Shown here: piece after piece, positions 1-8,267 of the stretch | Position numbering within the stretch: the first letter of the stretch is position 1 | How the letters are laid out: each line of letters opens with the position of its first letter | Assembly (NCBI RefSeq): GCF_010731795.1 | Contig: NZ_AP022591.1 | Span: 620,001 to 684,000, forward strand | DNA from: Mycolicibacterium celeriflavum | GTDB lineage: Bacteria > Actinomycetota > Actinomycetes > Mycobacteriales > Mycobacteriaceae | Direction: 5' to 3' | Length of the DNA: 64,000 nucleotides | Position numbers and translations under genes: made by a program | Notes under the pieces: model-generated | The model's database searches: none | Told to the model about the DNA's origin: nothing | The model's input: the letters and a program-made list of their open reading frames with translations, nothing else

Positions 1-831
1 CGCGGCACGACCGCGGGCGGTCTCGGCCAGTTCGGGTGCGCGGTCGCGAGCCACATCCGCGAACTCCGAGCCGCGCTCGCGCGCCACGTCGGCGAGGACC
101 GCTCCGCGTTTGCGTGCGACCTCGGCAATTTCCGGTCCGCGTTCGCGCGCGACCTCGGCCAGTTCCGCTCCGCGTTTGCGTGCGACTTCGGCGATCTCCG
201 GTCCGCGTTCGCGCGCGACCTCGGCGAGTTCGGCACCGCGTTCGCGGGCGACGGAGGCGAGCTCGCGGCCCCGTTCGGCGCCGACATGAAGACCGTGGCC
301 GACCTTGTCCGCGAGTGCGCTGTCGGCGAGTGTGCCGCCGGCGGCCGCGCCGACGGGCAGCGCCGCGGTGACCGCTTCGGACACCTTGTGCGCCGCGCGT
401 CGACCCCGCCACCCGAGCGAGGGTTTGCCTTCGGTGTCGACCGCGGCGATGATCAGCCCGCCGATCAAGCTGACGTCGGTGATGAACGCGCGGCGTTCGT
501 CGGCTTTGCGCTGCGGATCTGTCTCGCTCCAGAACGTATGCCCGCCAAGGCTGCCCGGCACCACGCTGAGCGCGAGCGCCGCCGAAGCCAATCGTGGCAG
601 TTTGCCGGTGGCCAGGAGGAGTCCGCCACCGATCTGGACGGCCGCAGTGGCGCGGGCGACCGTCTCGGCGTTAGCGGGCACGTTGGTGCCGACCGGATCG
701 GGCAGCTTGCTCAAGCCCTCCAGGGTCGGGCGTGCGGCGTCGGCCGCCGGTTTCGGGCTACGTAATGCCTCGACACCTCTTGCGATGAAGGCTGCTGACA
801 GCATCGGGCGCGCGATACGTCGAATCAACAT
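1..831 (-). CDS. DoxX-like membrane protein with 11-residue repeat tail (C-terminus beyond left edge)
   Basis: Reads leftward from ATG at 829-831 and stays open for 277 codons to the window edge, so the C-terminus is missing. The first ~150 residues look like the DoxX/SURF4-like family: an N-terminal IRRIARPMLSAAFI segment, 'GGLLLATGKLPRLASAALALS' type hydrophobic helices and a DP-x-RKADERRAFITD stretch typical of mycobacterial DoxX proteins. From about residue 187 the protein becomes a tandem array of an 11-residue unit of type RGAELAEVARE, with about eight copies before the edge (33-bp DNA period at roughly 1-270). The hydrophobic/charged spacing fits a long amphipathic helix. Family role is membrane-associated redox or quinone-linked; the repeat function is unknown. 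Not obviously part of the catabolic block. Confidence 0.75.
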   Translation of the reverse strand, partial: MLIRRIARPMLSAAFIARGVEALRSPKPAADAARPTLEGLSKLPDPVGTNVPANAETVARATAAVQIGGGLLLATGKLPRLASAALALSVVPGSLGGHTFWSETDPQRKADERRAFITDVSLIGGLIIAAVDTEGKPSLGWRGRRAAHKVSEAVTAALPVGAAAGGTLADSALADKVGHGLHVGAERGRELASVARERGAELAEVARERGPEIAEVARKRGAELAEVARERGPEIAEVARKRGAVLADVARERGSEFADVARDRAPELAETARGRAA

Positions 832-853
832 GGCCCAGGAGTTCCCAAGCGGA

Positions 854-1375
854 TCAGAGCGCAAACGTCAATATGATGTGGCCGTCGGAGCCACGTCGGC
901 GCATCGGCAGCGCGTACCAGAACAGCGCGAGCGCGAGCAGAGAGACGCCACCGGCGATCCAGGCCGGGGTCCGCCCGACGACGGTGTCGAAGATGATCGT
1001 CGCCACGCCGGCGAGGGCGACGCCCAGCAGCAGCATGCCGACGAGCGCGTAGGTGTGCGCGGAGGACACCAACGCTCCCATGCGGCGACGGCGGAACAAC
1101 AGTCGGTGCATGCTGACGGGGGCGATCAGCAGTATGGTCGCCCCGATCGAGCAGGCCACGGTGAGCAGATACACCCTCTGCATGACCACGTCGAGCTCGT
1201 AGAAGCGGTCGGTGAACGGCAAGATCAGCAGAAAGCCGGTGAGCAGCTGGACTCCGGTCTGGGCGACCCGCAACTCCTGCAGAAGGCTCGCCCAATTGCG
1301 GTCCAACCGTTGGGTTTCCGTCTCGTTGCGGCCGTCGTCCCCACGCTTGTGCGCTTCCGGGTGTTCGATGTCCAC
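854..1375 (-). CDS. DUF6328-like four-helix membrane protein
   Basis: 173 residues from a GTG start. A charged N-terminus (MDIEHPEAHKRGDDGRNETE) is followed by 'LLQELRVAQTGVQLLTGFLL' and about four hydrophobic segments (near residues 40-60, 75-95, 105-130 and 140-155) with an 'FTDRF' connector. This layout is typical of the DUF6328 family, often mislabelled as a sodium/proton antiporter; no transport activity can be claimed. It lies 22 nt upstream of the DoxX-like gene on the same strand and may be co-transcribed with it. No catalytic motif is visible. Confidence 0.65.
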   Translation of the reverse strand: MDIEHPEAHKRGDDGRNETETQRLDRNWASLLQELRVAQTGVQLLTGFLLILPFTDRFYELDVVMQRVYLLTVACSIGATILLIAPVSMHRLLFRRRRMGALVSSAHTYALVGMLLLGVALAGVATIIFDTVVGRTPAWIAGGVSLLALALFWYALPMRRRGSDGHIILTFAL

Positions 1376-1435
1376 AGCTGATTCTGGCAGCCTGCGCGGC
1401 GGACGGCCCGTCGAATAGCGGTTTTCCGGTCGGGT

Positions 1436-2056
1436 CTAGCGGTTTCCGTCGTCACGATTGTTTGTCCTCGGGTGAATGAAGATGCCCTCGGCCTCGACGG
1501 TGACGCCCTCGTCGTCGGCGATGTGTCCGATCGCGAAAGTCTTGACACCATCGACGCGCTCGACGTGCGCCTCGGCGCGCAGCGGTAGTCCCAGTCGGGT
1601 GCCGCGACGATAGCGCAGCGTCAACGTGCCGGTGACCGCGGGCATTCCAGGTTGGTGCGCGGTGGCGCCGAGAACATGATCGAGCAGCATCGCGCACACC
1701 CCGCCGTGCACGTGTCCGGCCGGGCCTTCGAATGCCGCGCCGAGCACGAACTCCGCCCACGCGGATCCGTCGGGTTCGTGGTGCACGACCAGCGGGGGAG
1801 CGACGGGGTTGCGCACTCCCATCACGACGTTGCCCCATGCCATGAGCTGTCCGTCTCCGGTGTGCTCCAGGCCGAACGAGCCCTCGCGCAGCGCGGCGGT
1901 CTCGAGTTCCGCTGTCGCGCCGTCGATCTTGTCAATCACGGACTTCACCGACGACTCATCCGCTTGGGAGCGGATGCTGACGTCGATGAGTCGGCGTACC
2001 GACTGTGCCAGCGGCTCGTAGACCGACCGCAGCTGCTCGAGCTCAGAAGTCGTCAC
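1436..2056 (-). CDS. PaaI-family hotdog-fold acyl-CoA thioesterase
   Basis: 206 residues from GTG 2056. The second half carries the hotdog thioesterase core: 'GPAGHVHGGVCAMLLDHVLGATAHQPGMPAVTG' contains the HGG turn and following helix of PaaI-type enzymes, then a beta-sheet 'TLTLRYRRGTRLGLPL'. The N-terminal ~60 residues are helical, as in mycobacterial paralogues. Expected reaction is hydrolysis of acyl-CoA to free acid and CoA, here plausibly rescuing CoA from catabolic intermediates. Divergent from the PadR gene with a 98-nt gap; the 18-bp repeat at 2097-2114 lies exactly 40 nt from both starts. Confidence 0.8.
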   Translation of the reverse strand: MTTSELEQLRSVYEPLAQSVRRLIDVSIRSQADESSVKSVIDKIDGATAELETAALREGSFGLEHTGDGQLMAWGNVVMGVRNPVAPPLVVHHEPDGSAWAEFVLGAAFEGPAGHVHGGVCAMLLDHVLGATAHQPGMPAVTGTLTLRYRRGTRLGLPLRAEAHVERVDGVKTFAIGHIADDEGVTVEAEGIFIHPRTNNRDDGNR

Positions 2057-2096
2057 CGCCTCAGCGTGCGGAATTCGGCGGCGGGTCGCAACACCA

Positions 2097-2114
2097 CGTC
2101 CCGGCCAGTGGTGA
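2097..2114. promoter_or_regulatory. 18-bp regulon element, site 1 (thioesterase / PadR)
   Basis: Read on the minus strand it is TCACCACTGGCCGGGACG, one of the weaker copies of the recurring element. It lies 40 nt before the thioesterase GTG and 40 nt before the PadR ATG. The PadR gene has a TAGGCT hexamer ending 6 nt before its ATG, suggesting a leaderless promoter. The motif and spacing are seen directly; operator function is inferred. Confidence 0.5.
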
Positions 2115-2154
2115 GGCGACGACCTATCTGACCTGCCGTTGTTAGGCTGGGCAA

Positions 2155-2820
2155 ATGACCGACGACGCGTCTGGCGCCAAGCCGAACCTGGCGGCGACCA
2201 GTTTTGCGCTGCTGGGCATGCTGTCCTACGAGTACGAACTCTCGGGCTACGACATCCGCAAGTGGATCGACTGGAGCATGCGCTTCTACTACGGAAGCCC
2301 CGCCTACAGCCAGATCTACACCGAGCTCAAGAAGTTGGAGAAACTCGGTCTGGTGACCTCGCGCTCGGACGACACGGGTGCGCGAAACCGCCGGTTGTAC
2401 AAGATCACCGAAGCGGGTCTCGATGCGGTCACGCGTTGGGCGAATGAAGCGCCGGTGGATCCACCGAACCTCAAGCACGCGCCGCTGCTGCGGGTGACGT
2501 TGGGACATCTGACGACGCCCGAACGGCTCAAGGAGGTGCTGCAGGAACACGTGGCGTATGCCGACGAGATGCACCGCAACGCCGCCAAGGACGCGCGATG
2601 GGCCGGCGCGGATCCGTCCTGGGCATACGCCCGGGTGGCGCTGCAGTGGGCCGAGCGGTACTACGCCAATGAGCGCGAACTGGCGTTGAAGATGATCAAA
2701 GAGCTTGACGAGGCTCAAGCTTCGTTCCCCAAGGCGGGGGAAGGCGGCCGGACGAAGGTTCCGTGGCCGGCACCCGAGTACTGGTACGAGATCGAGAAGA
2801 AGGCCGAAGCCGACGACTGA
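2155..2820 (+). CDS. PadR-family transcriptional regulator
   Basis: 221 residues. The N-terminal PadR winged helix is clear: 'ATSFALLGMLSYEYELSGYDIRKWID', 'SPAYSQIYTELKKLEKLGLVTSR' (recognition helix) and 'RLYKITEAGLDAV' (wing). The C-terminal half is the long coiled helical PadR dimerisation/Vir region (residues 95-200). PadR proteins usually repress nearby catabolic or efflux genes and respond to small aromatic or lipophilic ligands. The gene faces KstD-like 2821-4527 and ends exactly where that gene ends. A second, C19-steroid cluster of M. smegmatis is, from memory, reported to be controlled by a PadR protein, so a pathway-specific role is plausible; which DNA site it binds is unproven. 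Confidence 0.85.
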   Translation: MTDDASGAKPNLAATSFALLGMLSYEYELSGYDIRKWIDWSMRFYYGSPAYSQIYTELKKLEKLGLVTSRSDDTGARNRRLYKITEAGLDAVTRWANEAPVDPPNLKHAPLLRVTLGHLTTPERLKEVLQEHVAYADEMHRNAAKDARWAGADPSWAYARVALQWAERYYANERELALKMIKELDEAQASFPKAGEGGRTKVPWPAPEYWYEIEKKAEADD

Positions 2821-4527
2821 CTATCCCGCGGCCGCGTCGTGAGCCGCGATGTAGCCGTACACCAAGCCTTGCGCAATCGTCGCGCCGGCGCCGGGGTAGG
2901 TGGCCCCGAACGCGTTGGCGGCGGTGTTCCCGATCGCATACAGCCCGTCGATTGCGGTGCCGTCCTCGCGTAGCACCCGGGCCCGCTCATCGGCGCGCAG
3001 GCCGCCGCAGGTGCCCAGGTCACTGAGTACCATCTTCACGGCGTAGTAGGGGCCGCGGACGAGCGCACGGAGGTTCGGATTCGGCGTCACTGTCAGATCG
3101 CCGTAGTAGCGGTCGTAGGCGCTGCGGCCGCGTCCGAAGTCGGAATCCTGTCCGGCATAGGCCATTTCGTTGAACCGCTGCATGGTCGCGACGAACTGTG
3201 ATTCCGATACGCCGATCTTGCGGCCGAGGTCGGCTAGATTGCCGGCGCGGTGCGCGATGCCGGCGTCGTACCACGCCGCGGGAATGGCCATCCGTGGGTA
3301 CAGGTCGGCGGCGAAGACATAACTGTTGCGATACTTCTGGTCGAACACGATCCACATGGATTCGACCGGGTTGCCCGCGCGTTCACGTTCCAGCACCCGT
3401 TGGCCGAACGACATGTAATCCGTCGCTTCGTTGACGAACCGGCTACCCGTCTGGTCGACGATCAGCGATCCGGGCAGTGACCGTTCGGCCAGCATCACCT
3501 TGGGCGCACCGCCGGGCAGTGCAGCGACCGCCGGGAACCACCACGACTGGTCCATGAGAACGATTGCGGCGCCGACGTCTTGGCCGACGCGGATCGCGTC
3601 GCCGGTGTTGGTCTCCGCGCCGAGGCTTGCATGTTCGCCGAGCGATTCCGACTGGAACTTCCAACGCATGTCCATGCTGTGGTCGAAGCCGCCGGCCGCG
3701 AGCACGACGCCGCGGCGGGCGACGGCGGTGATCGTATGGCCTCGGTGGTCGAGGACCGCACCCGTCACGCGGCCGTCGTCATCGGTGGTGAGGCGCCGCA
3801 ACGACGTTGCGGTCCAGATCGGGATGCCGGCCTCGAGCACACCGGCGAACAGTCCGGCCGCCAGGGCTTGACCACCCGCGGCGTATCGACGGCCCAACAG
3901 CAGACCGCCGACGCCTTGGCCGAGTCGTTTCACCACCAGCGGCAAACCTTTTCGGGGCACCCGCGACATCAGGTTGAGCCAGCGGTAGTCGGCGCCCGTC
4001 GTCGGCATCGGGATCTTCACTTCCATGACACCGGGACGCAGTCGCGAGCGGTACTCGCCGAGCAAGGCGGTGTCCAGCGGGCGGCACTCGCATGTCCGGC
4101 CCGCCGCGGAACCGCCGGGCGCCTCGGGGTGATAGTCCGAGTAGTCCCTCGCCCAGAACAGCCGCATCCGCGTGGTCCGCCGCAGCAGCTCCACGGTCGC
4201 ATCGACGTGGGCGAGAAATGCCGCGGATCGCTGTGCCGGTGCGGTGCCATCGACCACCGCATCGAGATACGTCTGAGCCCGCTGCGCGGTGTCGCCGCCA
4301 CCGCTCTCTTCGAGCACCCGGCTGGCGGGAAACCACAGCGCCCCACCGGAGCGTGCAGTCGAACCGCCGACGTAATCGGACTTCTCGACGATCAGGACGC
4401 TCAGGCCCTGCTCGTGGGCCGCCAGCGCGGCTGCCATCCCCGTACCGGATCCCACCACCAGAAGGTCGACGGTGCTGTCCTCAACGGTCACGCTCGAGGG
4501 GATGGCGGGGTGCGGCGCAGTGGTCAC
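2821..4527 (-). CDS. FAD-dependent 3-ketosteroid Delta1-dehydrogenase-like protein
   Basis: 568 residues from GTG 4527. The N-terminus has the FAD Rossmann motif 'DLLVVGSGTGMAAALAAHEQGLSVLIVEKSDYVGGSTARSGG', typical of the KstD / fumarate-reductase flavoprotein family. The C-terminus has 'GPYYAVKMVLSDLGTCGGL' and 'GLYAIGNTAANAFGATYPGAGATIAQG', matching the catalytic Tyr/Gly region and second FAD-binding segment of KstDs. Expected reaction is 1,2-dehydrogenation of a 3-ketosteroid A ring; substrate preference is unknown. It is divergent from the KshA-like oxygenase, the partner reaction (9-hydroxylation) that opens ring B. A TAGCTT hexamer lies 6 nt before the GTG and the shared 18-bp element lies about 40 nt before it. 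Confidence 0.82.
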   Translation of the reverse strand: MTTAPHPAIPSSVTVEDSTVDLLVVGSGTGMAAALAAHEQGLSVLIVEKSDYVGGSTARSGGALWFPASRVLEESGGGDTAQRAQTYLDAVVDGTAPAQRSAAFLAHVDATVELLRRTTRMRLFWARDYSDYHPEAPGGSAAGRTCECRPLDTALLGEYRSRLRPGVMEVKIPMPTTGADYRWLNLMSRVPRKGLPLVVKRLGQGVGGLLLGRRYAAGGQALAAGLFAGVLEAGIPIWTATSLRRLTTDDDGRVTGAVLDHRGHTITAVARRGVVLAAGGFDHSMDMRWKFQSESLGEHASLGAETNTGDAIRVGQDVGAAIVLMDQSWWFPAVAALPGGAPKVMLAERSLPGSLIVDQTGSRFVNEATDYMSFGQRVLERERAGNPVESMWIVFDQKYRNSYVFAADLYPRMAIPAAWYDAGIAHRAGNLADLGRKIGVSESQFVATMQRFNEMAYAGQDSDFGRGRSAYDRYYGDLTVTPNPNLRALVRGPYYAVKMVLSDLGTCGGLRADERARVLREDGTAIDGLYAIGNTAANAFGATYPGAGATIAQGLVYGYIAAHDAAAG

Positions 4528-4566
4528 GACCTGAAGCTAGGCCGTCTCGGCGCCCGAGGGCACCAG

Positions 4567-4586
4567 GCGTCCTGATGAGCGGAACG
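4567..4586. promoter_or_regulatory. 18-bp regulon element, site 2 (KstD-like / KshA-like)
   Basis: GCGTCCTGATGAGCGGAACG, with one extra base in the spacer compared with other copies. It is placed 39 nt before the KstD-like GTG and 40 nt before the KshA-like ATG. Hexamers TAGCTT (minus) and TACAAA (plus) each end 6 nt before the start codon. Element and spacing are visible; function is inferred. Confidence 0.55.
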
Positions 4587-4626
4587 CTCGGTGTTGCGCC
4601 CTGGCGTACGGGAGTACAAAGGTCCA

Positions 4627-5757
4627 ATGACGTTAGAGTCCGATGTCGAGGTCCGACAGATCGAAGCTGGGGCGGCGCCAACCCGGTTCGCCAGGGGTTG
4701 GCATTGCCTGGGGCTCATCCGTGATTTCGGTGACGGCCAACCGCATTCGGTGAGCGCGTTCGGTCAGAAGTTGGTGGTGTTCCGCAGCGGCGACGGAAAG
4801 ATCAACGTCCTCGACGCCTACTGCCGGCATATGGGCGGCGACCTCAGTCAGGGAACGGTCAAGGGCAACGAGATCGCATGTCCCTTCCATGACTGGCGGT
4901 GGGGCGGTGACGGCCGGTGCAAGCGGGTCCCCTACAGCAAGCGCACACCGCGCCTGGCGCGCACCGCGACGTGGACGACGCTCGAGCAGGACGGGATGTT
5001 GTTCGTCTGGAACGACCCCGAGGGCAGTCCGCCGCCCGCTGACGTGACCATTCCGCGCATCGAGGGCGCCACGAGCGACGAGTGGACCGACTGGCACTGG
5101 TACACCACGGTGGTCAACACGAACTGCCGCGAGATCATCGACAACGTCGTCGACATGGCGCACTTCTTCTACATCCACGGCTCGATGCCGACGCACTTCA
5201 AGAACATCTTCGAAGGGCACCTTGCGACGCAGTACATGAACAGCGGTTCCCGCGGGGACATCCCGGATCCGGAGGGCCAGCCGCGACTGCTCGGCACGAC
5301 CTCGGTGGCGTCGTACTACGGCCCCTCATTCATGATCGACGACCTCACCTACCACTTCGAGACGGACGACCAGAACACGATCCTGATCAACTGCCATTAC
5401 CCGATCGACGCCAATTCGTTTGTCCTGCAGTACGGCATCATCGTCAAGAAGTCGGCCAACCTTCCCGAGGACGCGGCGATGCAGGCCGCGATCGCGCTCG
5501 GTGACTGGGTCAAGGTCGGATTCGAGCAGGATGTGCAGATCTGGAAGAACAAGGCGCGCATCGACAACCCGCTGCTGTGCGAGGAGGACGGGCCGGTATA
5601 TCAGCTGCGCCGCTGGTATGAGCAGTTCTACGTCGATGTCGCCCACGTGGCACCGGACATGGTGGACCGGTTCGAATACGAGATCGACGTCACCCGCCCA
5701 CGCGAAGCGTGGCAGCAGGAGGTCGAAGCGAACATCGCACAGGCGGCCAACGGGTAA
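4627..5757 (+). CDS. kshA: KshA-like Rieske oxygenase (3-ketosteroid 9alpha-hydroxylase oxygenase component)
   Basis: 376 residues from ATG 4627. An upstream in-frame GTG at 4591 exists, but ATG 4627 fits KshA length and lies 6 nt after a -10-like hexamer. Rieske [2Fe-2S] ligands are C66/H68 ('YCRHMGG') and C85/H88 ('CPFHDW'). The mononuclear iron site is visible as 'NVVDMAHFFYIH' (H179, H184) and a later Asp in 'FEQDVQIW'. Identity to M. tuberculosis KshA is strong from memory, including 'DEWTDWxW' and 'YQLRRWYEQFYVDVA'. The enzyme adds a 9alpha-hydroxyl to 3-ketosteroids using electrons from KshB; no KshB is in the window, but a lone ferredoxin lies at 37179-37481. Followed by a small Cys-rich gene 7 nt later. 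Confidence 0.88.
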   Translation: MTLESDVEVRQIEAGAAPTRFARGWHCLGLIRDFGDGQPHSVSAFGQKLVVFRSGDGKINVLDAYCRHMGGDLSQGTVKGNEIACPFHDWRWGGDGRCKRVPYSKRTPRLARTATWTTLEQDGMLFVWNDPEGSPPPADVTIPRIEGATSDEWTDWHWYTTVVNTNCREIIDNVVDMAHFFYIHGSMPTHFKNIFEGHLATQYMNSGSRGDIPDPEGQPRLLGTTSVASYYGPSFMIDDLTYHFETDDQNTILINCHYPIDANSFVLQYGIIVKKSANLPEDAAMQAAIALGDWVKVGFEQDVQIWKNKARIDNPLLCEEDGPVYQLRRWYEQFYVDVAHVAPDMVDRFEYEIDVTRPREAWQQEVEANIAQAANG

Positions 5758-5764
5758 GACTCAT

Positions 5765-6043
5765 ATGGGTACTCGCACCGACAACCGTTTGCAGGACTCA
5801 CCGCTGGTTCCTGTCGATTGCCGCAACTGCGGTGCTCGCGTACTGGTTCGCAAGAGCAGCTGGGAGCAGACCAGCGTCCAGTGGGACGCCGACGCGATGG
5901 CCAGCTGCCCGGAACTGCGCGAGGCCGAGGCGCTCAAGCATCACGGGTGTGGCCTGGTCCTGGCCTGCGCGGCGCTTCGCGAGTCGATCGAGAACGCAGC
6001 GCGCCGCGGTTCAGTCCCGATACTCGACGAAATCGTCGACTAG
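5765..6043 (+). CDS. small Cys-containing protein co-transcribed with KshA
   Basis: 92 residues from ATG 5765, 7 nt after the KshA-like gene. It has a CxxC knuckle ('VDCRNCGARV', residues ~19-22), a lone Cys in 'MASCPEL' and 'HHGCGLVLACAALRESI'. The four to five Cys plus His-His could bind zinc or iron, but the spacing fits no electron carrier I recognise. The C-terminal ~25 residues are helical. The tight linkage suggests an accessory role for the oxygenase (assembly, electron transfer or regulation); this is inference. Its stop codon overlaps the IclR stop by 4 nt on the opposite strand. Confidence 0.65.
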   Translation: MGTRTDNRLQDSPLVPVDCRNCGARVLVRKSSWEQTSVQWDADAMASCPELREAEALKHHGCGLVLACAALRESIENAARRGSVPILDEIVD

Positions 6044-6954
6044 CGTGTGCTGCCGGCGTGCTGCGAAACCAGCGGTCGGACAGCTTCCGCGAAGGCGAGG
6101 ACCTGCGCCCCGATGTCGCGGACCGCGCCCGCGCCGAGCCGTCGATATGGCTGAGCCGATACCGACATGACGACGGCGTCGGTGGTGTCGAAGATGGGTG
6201 CTGAGATCGTCGCCAGCGGGTATTGAGCTGCGTCGTCTAGTTCGTCGGGCAGCAAGTCCACGACCGTCAGATCGGCGACCGCGCCCGCCAGCCGCGTCGA
6301 GACGGCGTCCGGTGCGCTACCCGTGTCCAGCGCCTGCATCGCGGTGTACACCCGTAACAGGGGATCGCTCAGTCGTTCGATGCCGTAGCCACGTCGACGG
6401 ATCTCTTTGAGCACCTTCGAAATTCGAGCACGGAACACATCGTTGACGGGGCCCGCGCGGTCCACCCATGCTTTCCGTTCGTCGGCGGCCGCCCACGCCA
6501 CGAATTCTCGGCCGAAGGGAGCGACGAACGGCAGACGCAGGCCGGAAGCCACGGACGGGCGCGCACCACCGGGCGCGACCGAATCAACGACGAGAATCGA
6601 TTCGGCATTGACCTCGGATATGCACACCGGCATGTCGATCGACACACAGAGGCGGTGTAGCGGTTCGCGCAGCGTCTGCGGCAGTGATGCGGGCAGGCGC
6701 GACAGCGCCGCGAGGGCCGGTCCCACCGAGTACCTCCCGCTCAGCGGGTCACGCAATGCCCATCTCCTGGCGCACATCGTGAGCAAGATCGCGTGACACG
6801 TCGATCGGCTGATCCGCAGCTCACGGCAGATATCGGCCAGCGACAGCCCGGTGCCGCCGTGCTCGGCCAGCAACTCGACGACGGCGATTACCCGGCTGGT
6901 CGGCGGCGAAGGGTCTTGACCCTGTGGTTCGGACCCGCCTAGCTTTAACGTCAT
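6040..6954 (-). CDS. IclR-family transcriptional regulator
   Basis: 304 residues from ATG 6954 (an in-frame TTG at 6966 is an alternative). N-terminal IclR winged helix: 'SRVIAVVELLAEHGGTGLSLADICRELRISRSTCHAILLTMCARRWALRDPLSGRYSVGPAL'. The C-terminal effector domain follows ('CVSIDMPVCISEVNAESILVVDSV', 'RLPFVAPFGREFVAWAA'). IclR proteins can activate or repress catabolic operons in response to pathway intermediates. It is divergent from the sulfotransferase operon with a perfect 10-bp palindrome in the 59-nt gap. Because the cluster's recurring 18-bp element sits where activators bind, this protein is one candidate for its binder; that is untested. Confidence 0.85.
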   Translation of the reverse strand: MTLKLGGSEPQGQDPSPPTSRVIAVVELLAEHGGTGLSLADICRELRISRSTCHAILLTMCARRWALRDPLSGRYSVGPALAALSRLPASLPQTLREPLHRLCVSIDMPVCISEVNAESILVVDSVAPGGARPSVASGLRLPFVAPFGREFVAWAAADERKAWVDRAGPVNDVFRARISKVLKEIRRRGYGIERLSDPLLRVYTAMQALDTGSAPDAVSTRLAGAVADLTVVDLLPDELDDAAQYPLATISAPIFDTTDAVVMSVSAQPYRRLGAGAVRDIGAQVLAFAEAVRPLVSQHAGSTR

Positions 6955-6971
6955 ATTTTCGGACAATACAA

Positions 6972-6981
6972 CGAATATTCG
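6972..6981. promoter_or_regulatory. CGAATATTCG palindrome between IclR and sulfotransferase genes
   Basis: A perfect 10-bp palindrome in an AT-rich patch (6950-6985) of an otherwise GC-rich region. It sits 17 nt upstream of the IclR ATG and about 32 nt upstream of the sulfotransferase ATG. This is a reasonable IclR operator, autoregulating and controlling the divergent operon; no binding evidence. Confidence 0.4.
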
Positions 6982-7013
6982 ACACCAGCGAGTTCAGGGC
7001 GGGAGGCACGCTC

Positions 7014-8267
7014 ATGGCGGGGACCGATGTGATCATCGACGACCTTGTCTCACCTCGTCTCACCGCCACTCAGCGTCAGGTGCTCGATCATGTCGCCGGC
7101 TTGCGCATAGAGCTCGACCCCGACGCCCTCATCGCTGACGCGGTCGAGCGCACCGGCATGAGCGATTTCGGGCCCCTCGGATTCCGGTCGCGGCTCGACA
7201 TGTACGCCGCGGCTGTCGATTCCGACTCCGGCAACACCAACCTCAACCGGCTGATCCTGCGGAACCGGATAGTGCGGCTGTTGAGCGCGCGCCTGCTACT
7301 CGTCGATCTGCTACGGCGATATCCAGAGATCCACGAGATCCAGATAGAGCAGCCGATCATCGTCGTTGGGTTACCGCGGTCGGGAACCACCCATCTGGTC
7401 AACCTGATCGCCGCCGACTCGCGGCGTCGCGCGTTGCCGTATTGGGAGAGCCAGGAGCCGTTTCCCCTGCGCGGCGAGGGGCCTGGCGTGGATGGGATGG
7501 ATCCGAGGTATGCCCGATGCGCGGCCGAGTACGAGACGTCAAAAGCCATGACGCCGTTGATGGAGACGATGCACGATCGCTTTCCCGAAGCCATCGAGGA
7601 GGAGATCGAACTCCTGGATCTCGATTTCGCGAGCTATGTGCTGGAATGGCACGCCCGGGTGCCGCGCTGGCGCGACTACTATCTCGGGCTGGACCAGGAC
7701 GAGCACTATGCGTTTCTGCGTACGGTCCTCAAGGCGCTGACGTTCCTGCGTGGCCCGCGCCGATGGGTACTCAAATCGCCGCAGCACGCCGAACAGCTCG
7801 GGCCACTGATCCGCACCTTCCCCGATGCGACGGTCGCGTTCACCCATCGTGATCCGGTGGCCGTCATCCAGTCGGCGGTGACGATGCTGGCCTACGGGGA
7901 CCGCATGCGCCGCACGGACATCGATCCGGGAGGCCTTGTCGACTACTGGGTCGACCGCATCGAGCGGCTGCTTCGCGCCTGCGTGCGAGACCGCGAAGTC
8001 ATCGGGGACGACCGCAGCGTCGACATCCGGTTCCACGAACTGGGCGGCAACGAGATGAGAATCCTTGAGCGACTCTATGACCTCAACGGTGAGGACCTGC
8101 CCCCCGGGGCCAGGGCGGCGCTGCAGCGCTATCTCGATGAAAATCCGCGCGGCAAACATGGCCGTATGCGCTATGACCTGAGACGAGACTTCGACCGCTC
8201 GCCTGACGAAATCCGTTCTCGCTTCGACTTCTACTTCGAGCGGTTCGATGTGAAGGAGGAGGCGTGA
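7014..8267 (+). CDS. sulfotransferase-fold protein
   Basis: 417 residues from ATG 7014, preceded by a good ribosome site (gggaggca). The 5'-phosphosulfate-binding loop 'IIVVGLPRSGTTHLVNL' lies near residue 118, and a 3'-phosphate-binding segment 'VAFTHRDPVAVIQSAVTML' lies near residue 280. The ~110-residue helical N-terminus is typical of the large mycobacterial 'sulfotransferase family' (Stf-like) proteins. The predicted activity is PAPS-dependent sulfation of a hydroxyl; the acceptor is unknown. First gene of a five-gene operon with a metallo-beta-lactamase-fold protein, SDR, ADH and SDR; its stop overlaps the next start (GTGA). Confidence 0.8.
   Translation: MAGTDVIIDDLVSPRLTATQRQVLDHVAGLRIELDPDALIADAVERTGMSDFGPLGFRSRLDMYAAAVDSDSGNTNLNRLILRNRIVRLLSARLLLVDLLRRYPEIHEIQIEQPIIVVGLPRSGTTHLVNLIAADSRRRALPYWESQEPFPLRGEGPGVDGMDPRYARCAAEYETSKAMTPLMETMHDRFPEAIEEEIELLDLDFASYVLEWHARVPRWRDYYLGLDQDEHYAFLRTVLKALTFLRGPRRWVLKSPQHAEQLGPLIRTFPDATVAFTHRDPVAVIQSAVTMLAYGDRMRRTDIDPGGLVDYWVDRIERLLRACVRDREVIGDDRSVDIRFHELGGNEMRILERLYDLNGEDLPPGARAALQRYLDENPRGKHGRMRYDLRRDFDRSPDEIRSRFDFYFERFDVKEEA

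Noticed and set aside
36..371. Arg-rich reading frames on the plus strand opposite the repeat tail
   Set aside because: These are antisense shadows created by the GC-rich 33-bp repeats; the minus-strand frame has the DoxX motifs.
4528..4626. GTAC-ggga-GTAC pair (about 4608-4619) as a separate operator between KstD-like and KshA-like genes
   Set aside because: Arms of only 4 bp and not found at the other promoters; it overlaps the -10-like hexamer, so it may just be part of the promoter.
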